The notes beneath the pieces are model-generated. The model did no database searches and was not told where the DNA came from. It saw nothing but the letters and a program-made list of their open reading frames with translations. A DNA stretch of 64,000 bases from the NCBI RefSeq assembly GCF_013375535.1, contig NZ_JABXJG010000001.1, positions 1,612,001-1,676,000 of the forward strand. Direction: 5' to 3'. This DNA is from Sphingobium sp. 15-1 (lineage in GTDB: Bacteria; Pseudomonadota; Alphaproteobacteria; Sphingomonadales; Sphingomonadaceae). A program made the translations under genes and the position numbers. Positions 1 through 7,605 of this stretch are shown one piece after another. Positions within the stretch are counted from its first letter, which is position 1, and each line of letters begins with the position of its first letter.

Positions 1-2133
1 GGGATATTCGACCTTCTCCTCCCCGCATCGCCGCCGCAAATAGGGGTGCACCATATTGCCTTCGATCGGTCCCGGCCGGACGATCGCGACCTGGACGGTA
101 AGGTCGTAAATCTTGCGCGGCTTCAGCCTTGGCAGCATGTTGATCTGCGCCCGGCTTTCCACTTGGAACACGCCGATGCTGTCGCCCTTGCACAGCATGT
201 CATAGACGGCCTCGTCCTCCGCCTCCATATCGACCGTCAGTTGATGGTCGCCCAGCCCCTGTTCCCGCATCAGGTCGAACGCCCGGCGGATGCAGCTCAG
301 CATCCCCAGCGCCAGCACGTCGACCTTCATCAAGCCGAGGGCGTCGATGTCATCCTTGTCCCACTCGATGAAGCTGCGTTCCTTCATCGCCGCGTGATGC
401 AGCGGCACCGTCTCGTCGAGCCGGTTCTGCGTCAGTACGAAGCCGCCCACATGCTGCGACAGGTGACGTGGAAAGGGCTGAGACAGCAACTGGTCGACAA
501 TGGCCTTCAACTGCACGATCTGCGGATTGTCGAGCGCAAAGCCCGCCTCCACGATCCGCGCATCGCCCATATCGCCGGAATAGCTGCCCCAAACCGTGCT
601 GGACAGACGCGTCGCCACATCATCGCTGAGGCCCAGCACCTTCGCCACTTCGCGCACGGCGCTGCGCGAGCGATAATGAATGACGGTCGCGGCGATCCCG
701 GCGCGGTGGCGGCCATAGCGCTCATAGATATATTGCATGACCTCCTCACGCCGCTCATGCTCGAAATCCACGTCGATGTCGGGCGGTTCGTTGCGCTCCT
801 CGGACACGAAGCGAGAAAAGAGCAGGTCGTGCCGACGCGGATCGACGGAGGTCACGCCGAGCAGGAAACAGACCATGCTGTTCGCCGCCGAACCCCGGCC
901 CTGGCAGAGTATTCCCTTCGTCCGGGCAAAGGCCACGATGTCGTGAACGGTCAGGAAATAATAGGCATAGTTGCGCTTGGCGATCAGGTCGAATTCTTCC
1001 TTCAGCAACGTGCGCACCTTCAGGGGAAGGCGCGCCCCATAACGGGCATGGGCGGCCGACCAGGTCAGTTCCTCCAGCCATTGCTGCGCCGTCCAGCCCT
1101 CCGGCACGGGTTCATGGGGATATTCATAGGCAAGCTGGTCGAGCGTGAAATGCACCTGGCTCAAGAAACGCCCGCTTTCCGCCACCGCCTCCGGACAATC
1201 TCGGAACAGACGGGCGATCTCGGCAGGGCTGTGGACATGTCTTTCCGCATTCGCCTCCAGCAGACGTCCCGCCTTGGCGATGCCGGCGCCTTCGCGGATG
1301 CAGCTCAACACGTCCTGCAAGGGGCGCTGCTCCGGACTGGCGTAAAGCGCATCCATGGTCGCGAGCAAAGGCACGCCCGCCGCCGCCGCAAGCGCCTTGA
1401 ACCGCGCCAGCCGCCGCGCATCCCGCCCATTCCGGCCCAGCGCGGCGGCGAGCCAGACACGACCCGGCGCCAGGCGCGACAATCGCGCCAGAAGCTCTTC
1501 CAGGTCGGAGGGAGCCGGCGGCGGCACAAGGCTGAGATGGCCCTGCCTGATCGCTTCCTTCGGCGGCCGGTCATCATAATCATAGTCCACCGGGTTGCGA
1601 TGCGCGATCTGCTCGGTGGCGGTGGAACAGGGCATCACGATCAACAGCAGATCGTCAAGATAGGCGGTCAGATCCTCATAATGCAGGATGCAGTCGCCCT
1701 TGACCGACCGGAGATTGCCGACGGTCAGCAATTTGGTGAGTTCGCCCCAGCCCCGCCGCGTCGCCGGATAGGCGACGATGTCCGGCGTGCCGTCGGCAAA
1801 GACCAGCCGCGCACCGACGATCAGGCGCAAATCGGTCCGGCAAGCGCACTCCTCCTCCTCGCTGAGTTGCAGCGGCGCGCCCGCTTCCTTGCGCGCCTCC
1901 AGCAGAGCCTCGCGCATCCGTTCGGGCCAACGCTTGCGCGCGACATGAGCGCGGACCACCCCAGCAACCGTGTTGCGGTCGGCTATGCCCAGCCCCTCAA
2001 GGTCCAGGGCGATGGCCCGCGTCACCATATCCTGCGCATGGGACGCGCCGCGCAGGAAGGAGAAATTGGTCGCGGCCACCAGTTCGGCAAAAGGTGGGAC
2101 ACTGGCCGGATCGGGTCCGCCGTTCCGTTTCAT
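1..2133 (-). CDS. dnaE2: Error-prone DNA polymerase DnaE2 (partial, C-terminus off the left edge)
   Basis: C-family DNA polymerase of the SOS mutasome. It does translesion synthesis with ImuB, which links it to the beta clamp. The reading frame is open for 711 codons from ATG at 2133 to the window edge; full-length DnaE2 is about 1,050-1,100 residues, so roughly the last third is missing. The N-terminus reads FAELVAATNFSFLRGASH, a typical PHP-domain start. GRGSAANSMVCFLLG and then PDIDVDFE (about residues 450-460) mark the palm, and PDIDVDFE carries the catalytic aspartates. RPGPIEGNMVHPYLRRR near the edge is characteristic of DnaE2 rather than replicative DnaE1. The start ATG overlaps the imuB stop as ATGA, implying translational coupling. 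The cassette is expected to be LexA-controlled from the box before imuA. Confidence 0.95.
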   Translation of the reverse strand, partial: MKRNGGPDPASVPPFAELVAATNFSFLRGASHAQDMVTRAIALDLEGLGIADRNTVAGVVRAHVARKRWPERMREALLEARKEAGAPLQLSEEEECACRTDLRLIVGARLVFADGTPDIVAYPATRRGWGELTKLLTVGNLRSVKGDCILHYEDLTAYLDDLLLIVMPCSTATEQIAHRNPVDYDYDDRPPKEAIRQGHLSLVPPPAPSDLEELLARLSRLAPGRVWLAAALGRNGRDARRLARFKALAAAAGVPLLATMDALYASPEQRPLQDVLSCIREGAGIAKAGRLLEANAERHVHSPAEIARLFRDCPEAVAESGRFLSQVHFTLDQLAYEYPHEPVPEGWTAQQWLEELTWSAAHARYGARLPLKVRTLLKEEFDLIAKRNYAYYFLTVHDIVAFARTKGILCQGRGSAANSMVCFLLGVTSVDPRRHDLLFSRFVSEERNEPPDIDVDFEHERREEVMQYIYERYGRHRAGIAATVIHYRSRSAVREVAKVLGLSDDVATRLSSTVWGSYSGDMGDARIVEAGFALDNPQIVQLKAIVDQLLSQPFPRHLSQHVGGFVLTQNRLDETVPLHHAAMKERSFIEWDKDDIDALGLMKVDVLALGMLSCIRRAFDLMREQGLGDHQLTVDMEAEDEAVYDMLCKGDSIGVFQVESRAQINMLPRLKPRKIYDLTVQVAIVRPGPIEGNMVHPYLRRRCGEEKVEYP

Positions 2134-3761
2134 GCGAACAGGCCATGGATATACCAACCCGGATGCACCACTTCGGTCCCGTAAAGCCCGTGGCGAAAAA
2201 TCCAGTAGCGCCGCCCCCGCGCATCCTCGACCCGGTAATAGTCGCGCGTCAGCCCGACGCTTTCCCCCTCCAGCGCGCCGTCCTTGGCCTTCCACCATTC
2301 GGGCGCAATGCGTTCGGGGCCTTCGTAACGCGTCACTTCATGCAAAGCCCGCCGCCAGCGGAAACGATGCGGCGGACCGTCGGGCACCTCCGCCACCACA
2401 TCGATCGGCTGGGGCGGATCGAACAGATGCAGCGGGCGCATCGGCGGATCGCCCGGCTCCTGGCCGTGCGGCCAGCTCATGGGGACGCGGCTTTCCACGG
2501 CGGGAAGAGCAAGCTGGGCCTGTTCGGGAATATGGCTGTCGCTCGGGTGAAGCCGCTGGATGCGCGCCCGTCCCGCCCGGATCGACAGCCGGTCGACCAG
2601 CGCCGCAACGCTTTCCTCCTTGCGCGCCTCGCCCCCTTCCAACGCCAATTGCGTCGGCGCCATCGGCTCGGCATGGGGCACGGAAAGGCGCAGCATGTCA
2701 AAGCCGAAGCCCGGATCGAGCGGATCGGACAACGCATCGATCCGTTCCTGCACCAGCCGCATGATCGCAGGCGCATCGCGCACCGGCAGGCTGGTCTCGA
2801 CCCGCAACGGAAAGGCCAAGCCGTCGCTGCGGAAGAACAGCGCCTCGAACCGCCGGCCGCCTTGGCCGCGCTCCCCCAGCCGCTCCCCCGCCTCGGCCGC
2901 CATTTCTTTCAGCATTTTCAGGGCAAAGGCGGTGCTGCCCATCGGTTCGGCAAAGCGCCGTTCGATCCGGATCGCCGGACGCGGCCGCCGGGGGGCGAGC
3001 GGCCGCCGCCCCAGCCCAAGCAAGGCATGCAGCGCGTCCACCGCTTCCGCGCCGAAGCGCGAGGCCAGGACCGCCGCCGGACGCGCCGCCAGATCGCCCA
3101 CGGTCCGCAACCCCGCCCGGCGCAACGCCACCCCGCTTTCCTCCTCCAGCCGCAATGCCTCGACCGGCAGGCGTCGCAGGGCCGCCTCCTCATCCGCCGC
3201 CGCGCCCACGGGAAAGCGGCACAGCGCGTGCGCGCCCTCCGCCGTCCCGGCAAGGGCATGGCGCACCCGCATGCCATGGCGCTCCAGCCGTTCGGCCGCC
3301 TCGCGCGCCAACATCTCCTCCCCGCCCCAGAGATGCGCGCAGCCCGTAATGTCGAGCATCAGGCCGAAGGGCGAATCGAGCGCCGCGACCGGCGTATAGC
3401 GGGCGCAGCCATCGCACAGCCGCTCCAACCAGTCCTGATCGCCATGGGGATCGGCATCGAACACGCGCAGATCGGGCTCCCGCGCGCGGGCGTCGGCCAG
3501 CGTCATGCCCGGCGTCAGGCCCAGCGCCACGGCATCGGCGTCCAACGTCGCCAGCCGCATCGCGCCGCGCACCTGCTCAACGACGACCGCCGGACCTTCG
3601 CCCTGCGCCGCCCAGAGATCAGGCCGCGCGATCCGCAGCCGGTCGATCGGCAGAAACGGAAACCACAGCGCCAGATAGCGGCGCTTGCCGGTCGCGTCCT
3701 CCGCCATCCCGTCTCCTGCCATTCTGTTCCCCGCCACTCCGGCCAAGGTCATGGCGTTCAT
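2130..3761 (-). CDS. imuB: Mutasome protein ImuB (Y-family polymerase-like)
   Basis: Catalytically inactive Y-family polymerase homologue that bridges DnaE2 and ImuA to the sliding clamp in SOS mutagenesis. The family signature YLALWFPFLPIDRL lies near the N-terminus, followed by Y-family-like finger and little-finger regions. The C-terminal half contains a GxxYGTEVVHPGWYIHGLFA-type ending typical of ImuB. I chose ATG at 3761 because a GGAG motif sits about 9 nt upstream; this gives 543 aa. ATG at 3707, just before the YLALW motif, is an alternative, and the open frame extends to 3830. The gene lies between imuA and dnaE2 and overlaps both: about 140 bp with imuA (3619-3761) and 4 bp with dnaE2. 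Family assignment is firm; the exact start is not. Confidence 0.93.
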   Translation of the reverse strand: MNAMTLAGVAGNRMAGDGMAEDATGKRRYLALWFPFLPIDRLRIARPDLWAAQGEGPAVVVEQVRGAMRLATLDADAVALGLTPGMTLADARAREPDLRVFDADPHGDQDWLERLCDGCARYTPVAALDSPFGLMLDITGCAHLWGGEEMLAREAAERLERHGMRVRHALAGTAEGAHALCRFPVGAAADEEAALRRLPVEALRLEEESGVALRRAGLRTVGDLAARPAAVLASRFGAEAVDALHALLGLGRRPLAPRRPRPAIRIERRFAEPMGSTAFALKMLKEMAAEAGERLGERGQGGRRFEALFFRSDGLAFPLRVETSLPVRDAPAIMRLVQERIDALSDPLDPGFGFDMLRLSVPHAEPMAPTQLALEGGEARKEESVAALVDRLSIRAGRARIQRLHPSDSHIPEQAQLALPAVESRVPMSWPHGQEPGDPPMRPLHLFDPPQPIDVVAEVPDGPPHRFRWRRALHEVTRYEGPERIAPEWWKAKDGALEGESVGLTRDYYRVEDARGRRYWIFRHGLYGTEVVHPGWYIHGLFA

Positions 3762-4479
3762 CGCGCCCATCTCCACTCTCTTCGAACATGCCCCGGCCAT
3801 TGTCCCAGACCAGCCGCCAGGCGAGCCCATCCCGCCCCGCCCGCCGCCGCAACAGGCTGAGGTCGAAGGCGCTCATGCCCGGCCCGTTTCCCGGCACGGG
3901 CAGCGAAGGCGCCGCCGCCACCCGCCAGCGCGTGTCCGCCGCGCTCGGCGCAGGATCGCCGCCTATCCGCAGCATGAAGGCCGTCACGCCCGACGCCTCC
4001 GCCGCCAGCGCCAGGCGCCGGCTGGCCGTCAGGTCGAGCAAGGGCGCCGCGCCGCGCAGCTCCACCACCAGCGCGCCCAGGGCCGGACAACGCAACGCAT
4101 CCACCGCGGCGCGCAGCAGCGTGCCGTCATCGGCCATCAGGCCGATCACCAGCCGTTCGGGATCAATGCCCAATGCCGCCAATCCGGGACCGTAGAGCAT
4201 GCCTCCGGCTCGGCCCGCCGCCAGCGTTCGCAGCCAGAGCAGGGGCGCTTCCCCTGCAGCCAGCCGCCCGAGAATCAGTGCCAGCCCCGCTCCCGCCGCA
4301 GCTTCCTCCGTCGCGGCGAAGAATTCATGCACCCGGCCCCGCGCCAAACCGCCATCCAGCGCATGGTCGAGCGGCGCATGGCCGGTTTCCACCCGCGCAT
4401 GGGACTGCGCGGCTGGAACGCCCTCCAGCGATGCGATATGCCGCCTCAAGGCAGCGAGGCTGTTCACCGACTCGGCCAT
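3619..4479 (-). CDS. imuA: Mutasome accessory protein ImuA (RecA-like)
   Basis: RecA/SulA-like protein of the ImuA-ImuB-DnaE2 mutasome, 286 aa. The N-terminus (ALRRHIASLEG, then a HAPLDHALDGGLARGRVHEFF-like stretch) is the ImuA pattern, followed by a RecA-like core with LWLRTLAAGR and a G-rich loop. No intact Walker A (GxxxxGKT) is visible, as is common for ImuA. The C-terminus ends ...VVSVSADRPAADRAA, which resembles other ImuA tails although it is read from DNA that also encodes the ImuB N-terminus in another frame. It is the first gene of the SOS cassette. Start ATG at 4479 has AGGA about 9 nt upstream, inside the SOS box region. The roughly 250 bp between this gene and cvpA show no further gene. 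Confidence 0.9.
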   Translation of the reverse strand: MAESVNSLAALRRHIASLEGVPAAQSHARVETGHAPLDHALDGGLARGRVHEFFAATEEAAAGAGLALILGRLAAGEAPLLWLRTLAAGRAGGMLYGPGLAALGIDPERLVIGLMADDGTLLRAAVDALRCPALGALVVELRGAAPLLDLTASRRLALAAEASGVTAFMLRIGGDPAPSAADTRWRVAAAPSLPVPGNGPGMSAFDLSLLRRRAGRDGLAWRLVWDNGRGMFEESGDGRDERHDLGRSGGEQNGRRRDGGGRDRQAPLSGAVVSVSADRPAADRAA

Positions 4480-4485
4480 ATATTT

Positions 4486-4500
4486 GTTCCTGATTTGTTC
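4486..4500 (-). promoter_or_regulatory. LexA (SOS) box of imuA-imuB-dnaE2
   Basis: Perfect alphaproteobacterial LexA operator. On the plus strand it reads GTTC (4486-4489), seven bases, GTTC (4497-4500). It lies 7-21 bp upstream of the imuA start codon, overlapping the ribosome-binding region, so bound LexA would block transcription or early elongation. The match to the GTTC-N7-GTTC consensus is exact, and its position before an SOS mutasome cassette is where such a box is known in related bacteria. Binding itself is inferred. Confidence 0.88.
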
Positions 4501-4753
4501 TTTTCGCGGGAATGCGACGCGCTGTCAATCGCGTCATCCCTCGCTTCGCCCTCATGCTTCAACGAGCAAGACCGCGTCTGTCGTGAAGTCTCTCCGAAGC
4601 CGCTGGAAAGCGGTGGTGATGGGGAAGATCAGACGCCCCCATTGCCCAAGCCTGAAATTTGTCCTGTTCAGGCTACCTCATCGGACAGGCAGTCCAGATC
4701 GGTGGCCGAGTAACCCGCTTCCCGGCCAGCATCAGGGCAAGCCAGCCCCGCCC

Positions 4754-5269
4754 TTACTCCGTCTCGACAGGCTTGCGCGCCCGGCGTTCCGCGACGAACT
4801 CGCTGATCGCCTGACCGCTGGCGTTGAGCAGCGGATAGGTGCGCGCGTCGGACAGCCAGTCCGGGCGACGGGCACCGCTGCCATAGAAAGTGTCGTAGAC
4901 CAGGCTGAACGCCAGAAACACCAGCGTCGCGCCGATCAGCCCCTTGACCGCGCCGAAGCCCGCGCCCAGCACCCGGTCGACGGGACCGAGGACCGACTGG
5001 CGCGTGCGACGGCCGATCGCATGGGCAAGCAGCTTGCCCGCGCCGAAGGTGATGCCGAAGACCAGAGCAAAGGCGAGCACCGCCGCGCCGCTGGTGGTCC
5101 CGACGAAACCATCGAGCAATTCGGTGGCCGAAGCATGGAACAGCCGGATCGCGAAGATCCCCAGCACCCATGCGATCAGCGACAGCGTTTCCTGCACGAA
5201 ACCGCGTATCAGGCCGAAGATCGCGCAGCCGCCGATCAGAAGGAGGACGAGAATATCGATCGCGTTCAT
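4754..5269 (-). CDS. cvpA: CvpA family membrane protein
   Basis: Inner-membrane protein of the CvpA family (named after colicin V production; a broader role in envelope homeostasis is described in enterobacteria). It is 171 aa, close to the usual 160-180. The N-terminus is MNAIDILVLLLIGG, followed by GLIRGFVQETLSLIAW, the family hallmark. Four hydrophobic segments fall at about residues 4-20, 28-45, 60-80 and 105-125, then a charged C-terminal tail ending RRARKPVETE. The start is 12 bp downstream of the radA stop on the same strand, so radA and cvpA probably form one transcript. What the protein does in this organism is not evident. Confidence 0.88.
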   Translation of the reverse strand: MNAIDILVLLLIGGCAIFGLIRGFVQETLSLIAWVLGIFAIRLFHASATELLDGFVGTTSGAAVLAFALVFGITFGAGKLLAHAIGRRTRQSVLGPVDRVLGAGFGAVKGLIGATLVFLAFSLVYDTFYGSGARRPDWLSDARTYPLLNASGQAISEFVAERRARKPVETE

Positions 5270-5280
5270 CGCAGTGCTGG

Positions 5281-6648
5281 CTATCCGCGACCAAGCATCT
5301 GGTCAACAAGTTGCGCGAGGGCGCGGTAGCCGCTCACCGAAATGCCCTTGACCCCATCGGCCACGGCGGCGGGGACGAAGGCGCGATTGAAGCCCAGCTT
5401 GGCCGCTTCGCGCAATCGCAGCGGCGAATGCGCGACGGGGCGCAATTCCCCCGACAGCGCAATCTCACCGAACAGAACGACGTCGGCGGGCACCGGACGC
5501 TCGGATAAGGCGGACATGAGCGCCGCCGCGACGGCCAGGTCGGCGGCCGGGTCCGACAGGCGATAACCGCCCGCGACATTGAGATAGACTTCGCAGGTCG
5601 AAAAACTGAGGCCGCAGCGCGCCTCCAGCACGGCAAGCACCATGGCAAGCCGCCCGCTGTCCCAGCCGACCACGGCGCGGCGTGGCGTCGCGCCGCTGGA
5701 AAGGCGGACGACCAGCGCCTGAATCTCGACCAGCACCGGGCGCGTGCCCTCCAGCGCGGGGAAGACCGTCGCCCCGGTCACATTCTCGTCGCGATGGGTG
5801 AGGAAGAGCGCGGAGGGATTGGCGACTTCCTCCAGCCCCTCCGCCACCATGGCGAAGACGCCGATCTCGTCCGTGCCGCCGAAGCGGTTCTTGATGGCGC
5901 GCAGGATGCGATATTGATGGCTCCGCTCGCCCTCGAAGCTCAGCACCGTGTCGACCATATGCTCCAGCACGCGGGGACCGGCGATGCTGCCGTCCTTGGT
6001 GACATGGCCCACCAGGATCAGCGCCGTGCCGCGCTGCTTGGCGAAGCGGATCAACTCCTGCGAAGAGGCGCGAACCTGACTGACCGTGCCGGGCGCGCCT
6101 TCGATCAGGTCGCTGTGCATCGTCTGGATCGAATCGATAATGAGCAGCGCGGGCGGCGCGCCCTCCCCCAGCGTCGTCAATATGTCGCGGACGGAGGTGG
6201 CGCTGGCGAGCTGCACGGGCGCATTGCCCAGGCCCAGGCGCTGCGCGCGCAGGCGGACCTGATCCGACGCTTCCTCGCCGCTGATATAGGCGACGCTGTG
6301 GCCGGCCGTGGCGATACGAGCGGCGGCCTGAAGCAGCAGCGTCGACTTGCCGATGCCGGGATCGCCGCCGATCAGCGTGGCGGAGCCGGTCACGATGCCG
6401 CCGCCCAGCGCGCGGTCGAATTCCGCGATACCGGTGGTGGTGCGCGGCGGCAGTTCGACCTTGTCGTCCAGGCCCACCAGCGTCAGCGCGCGGCCGCCGG
6501 CATGAAGGTCGTGGCGGGCGGAAAAGACCGTCTCCGCCGCTTCCTCGACGATGCTGTTCCATTCGCCGCAGTCGTCGCACTGCCCCTGCCACCGGCTGGA
6601 TACCGTGCCGCATTGCTGACAGACGAATTTTCGCTTTGCCTTGGCCAT
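5281..6648 (-). CDS. radA: DNA repair protein RadA/Sms
   Basis: RecA-like ATPase and branch-migration helicase acting in recombination and repair, 455 aa, the usual length. An N-terminal zinc finger has Cys10, Cys13, Cys24 and Cys27. Walker A GGDPGIGKST spans residues 94-103. The RadA-specific KNRFG motif is near residue 256. The C-terminal third is the Lon-protease-like domain (e.g. LNVAGGYRLSDPAADLAVAAA), which lacks protease activity in this family. The ATG at 6648 is the only sensible start. A perfect SOS box lies 16 bp upstream, and the gene is divergent from the neighbouring phosphatase-family gene. It precedes cvpA by 12 bp. Function is confidently assigned; SOS control is inferred from the box. 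Confidence 0.97.
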   Translation of the reverse strand: MAKAKRKFVCQQCGTVSSRWQGQCDDCGEWNSIVEEAAETVFSARHDLHAGGRALTLVGLDDKVELPPRTTTGIAEFDRALGGGIVTGSATLIGGDPGIGKSTLLLQAAARIATAGHSVAYISGEEASDQVRLRAQRLGLGNAPVQLASATSVRDILTTLGEGAPPALLIIDSIQTMHSDLIEGAPGTVSQVRASSQELIRFAKQRGTALILVGHVTKDGSIAGPRVLEHMVDTVLSFEGERSHQYRILRAIKNRFGGTDEIGVFAMVAEGLEEVANPSALFLTHRDENVTGATVFPALEGTRPVLVEIQALVVRLSSGATPRRAVVGWDSGRLAMVLAVLEARCGLSFSTCEVYLNVAGGYRLSDPAADLAVAAALMSALSERPVPADVVLFGEIALSGELRPVAHSPLRLREAAKLGFNRAFVPAAVADGVKGISVSGYRALAQLVDQMLGRG

Positions 6649-6663
6649 GAGGCACGCATATCA

Positions 6664-6678
6664 GAACATATGTGGAAC
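6664..6678 (-). promoter_or_regulatory. LexA (SOS) box of radA
   Basis: Exact GAAC-N7-GAAC on the plus strand (6664-6667 and 6675-6678), which is GTTC-N7-GTTC read toward radA. It lies 16 bp upstream of the radA ATG in the 88-bp divergent interval to the endonuclease/exonuclease/phosphatase gene. The match equals the imuA box. LexA control of radA is an inference from the motif. Confidence 0.8.
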
Positions 6679-6736
6679 ACAATGCTCTTTGCATCTTCCC
6701 ATGGAAACCGGGCGCGGAGTGGCGCATTGTTTCGCC

Positions 6737-7435
6737 ATGAAGACCTTTCGCGTCGCGAGCTACAATATCCGCAAGGCCATAGGCACCGACCGCCGCCGCG
6801 TTCCCGAGCGGGTGATCGAGGTGCTGAACGAACTCGACGCCGACATCATCGCCCTGCAGGAAGCGGACCGACGCTTCGGCGGGCGGTCGGCGGCGCTGCC
6901 CCCCTGGCTGCTGGAGAGCATCAGCCCCTACAAGCCGGTGCCGCTCAACGTGCATGTCGATTCCATGGGCTGGCACGGCAATGCGATATTGGTGCGCAAG
7001 GATGTGGAGATCGGAACGCATGACGTTCTGCACCTGCCCTGCCTGGAACCGCGCGGCGCGACCATGGCGGAAGTGACGCTGGGCAAGGCGTCGATGCGCA
7101 TCTTCGGCATGCATCTCGACCTGTCGGGGCTGTGGCGGCGCAAGCAGGCGTCGGCGGTGATCCACGCGGCGGGCCTGCGCGACACCATGCCGACAGTGCT
7201 GATGGGCGACCTCAACGAATGGAGCGCGGAACGGGGATGCCTGGCGGATTTTGCGCGGCATTACAGCTTCGCGCCCTGCGGCCGGTCCTTCCATGCGCGA
7301 CGGCCGGTGGCGCGGCTCGACCGGATCATGCATTGCGGGCAGTTGAAGCTGGTCGATTGCGGCGTGCATGAAAGCGCGGGGGCGCGGAAGGCGTCGGATC
7401 ATCTGCCGATCTGGGCAGAGTTTAAGCTGAGGTGA
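6737..7435 (+). CDS. Endonuclease/exonuclease/phosphatase family protein
   Basis: Metal-dependent phosphodiesterase-fold protein of 232 aa, cytoplasmic by sequence (no signal peptide). The four family motifs occur in order: SYNIRK near the start, ALQEAD around residue 40, GDLNEW around residue 156, and ASDHLPIWAEF at the C-terminus with the catalytic Asp-His pair. The family covers DNases, RNases and phosphatases, and the substrate cannot be told from sequence. I chose MKTFRVASYN at 6737 because upstream residues in the same frame do not look like family sequence. It is divergent from radA across an SOS-box-containing interval, so a repair-related role is possible but unproven. Confidence 0.85.
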   Translation: MKTFRVASYNIRKAIGTDRRRVPERVIEVLNELDADIIALQEADRRFGGRSAALPPWLLESISPYKPVPLNVHVDSMGWHGNAILVRKDVEIGTHDVLHLPCLEPRGATMAEVTLGKASMRIFGMHLDLSGLWRRKQASAVIHAAGLRDTMPTVLMGDLNEWSAERGCLADFARHYSFAPCGRSFHARRPVARLDRIMHCGQLKLVDCGVHESAGARKASDHLPIWAEFKLR

Positions 7436-7463
7436 GGCCGAAAGAACCGGCCCACGCCCATTC

Positions 7464-7552
7464 GTCATGCTAAACTTGTTTCAGCATCCATTTCGCCCCA
7501 TGCGCGGCGGTTCCAAGAGGCACGATGGATGCTGAAACAAGTTCAGCATGAC
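7464..7552. repeat. Palindromic intergenic repeat, GTCATGCTGAA family
   Basis: Two 28-bp inverted arms (7464-7491 and 7525-7552) differ at one position and are separated by 33 bp. The arm core TGCTGAAACAAGTTCAGCAT recurs as a compact hairpin at 18970-18996. It fills the gap between the phosphatase-family gene and the patatin gene and could act as a transcript end. Nothing else is seen in this interval. Confidence 0.85.
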
Positions 7553-7605
7553 AGGATGTTAACGCCCCCTCGACAAGCCTCCCCTGCTCTGCGACTCTCA
7601 ACCCC

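Noticed and set aside
46..2184. A 712-codon plus-strand open frame across the left end
   Set aside because: It is antisense to dnaE2, which shows clear polymerase motifs. Long antisense frames are expected at this GC content, and the product is Arg/His-rich with no domain.
2094..3860. A 588-codon plus-strand frame opposite imuB
   Set aside because: Shadow of imuB; basic, low-complexity product and no ribosome site.
4501..4753. A possible gene or RNA between imuA and cvpA
   Set aside because: No frame with a ribosome site and no strong hairpin with a T-tract; left unannotated.
5465..7468. A 667-codon minus-strand frame overlapping radA and the phosphatase gene
   Set aside because: It is read out of frame with radA and antisense to the phosphatase gene; no motifs.
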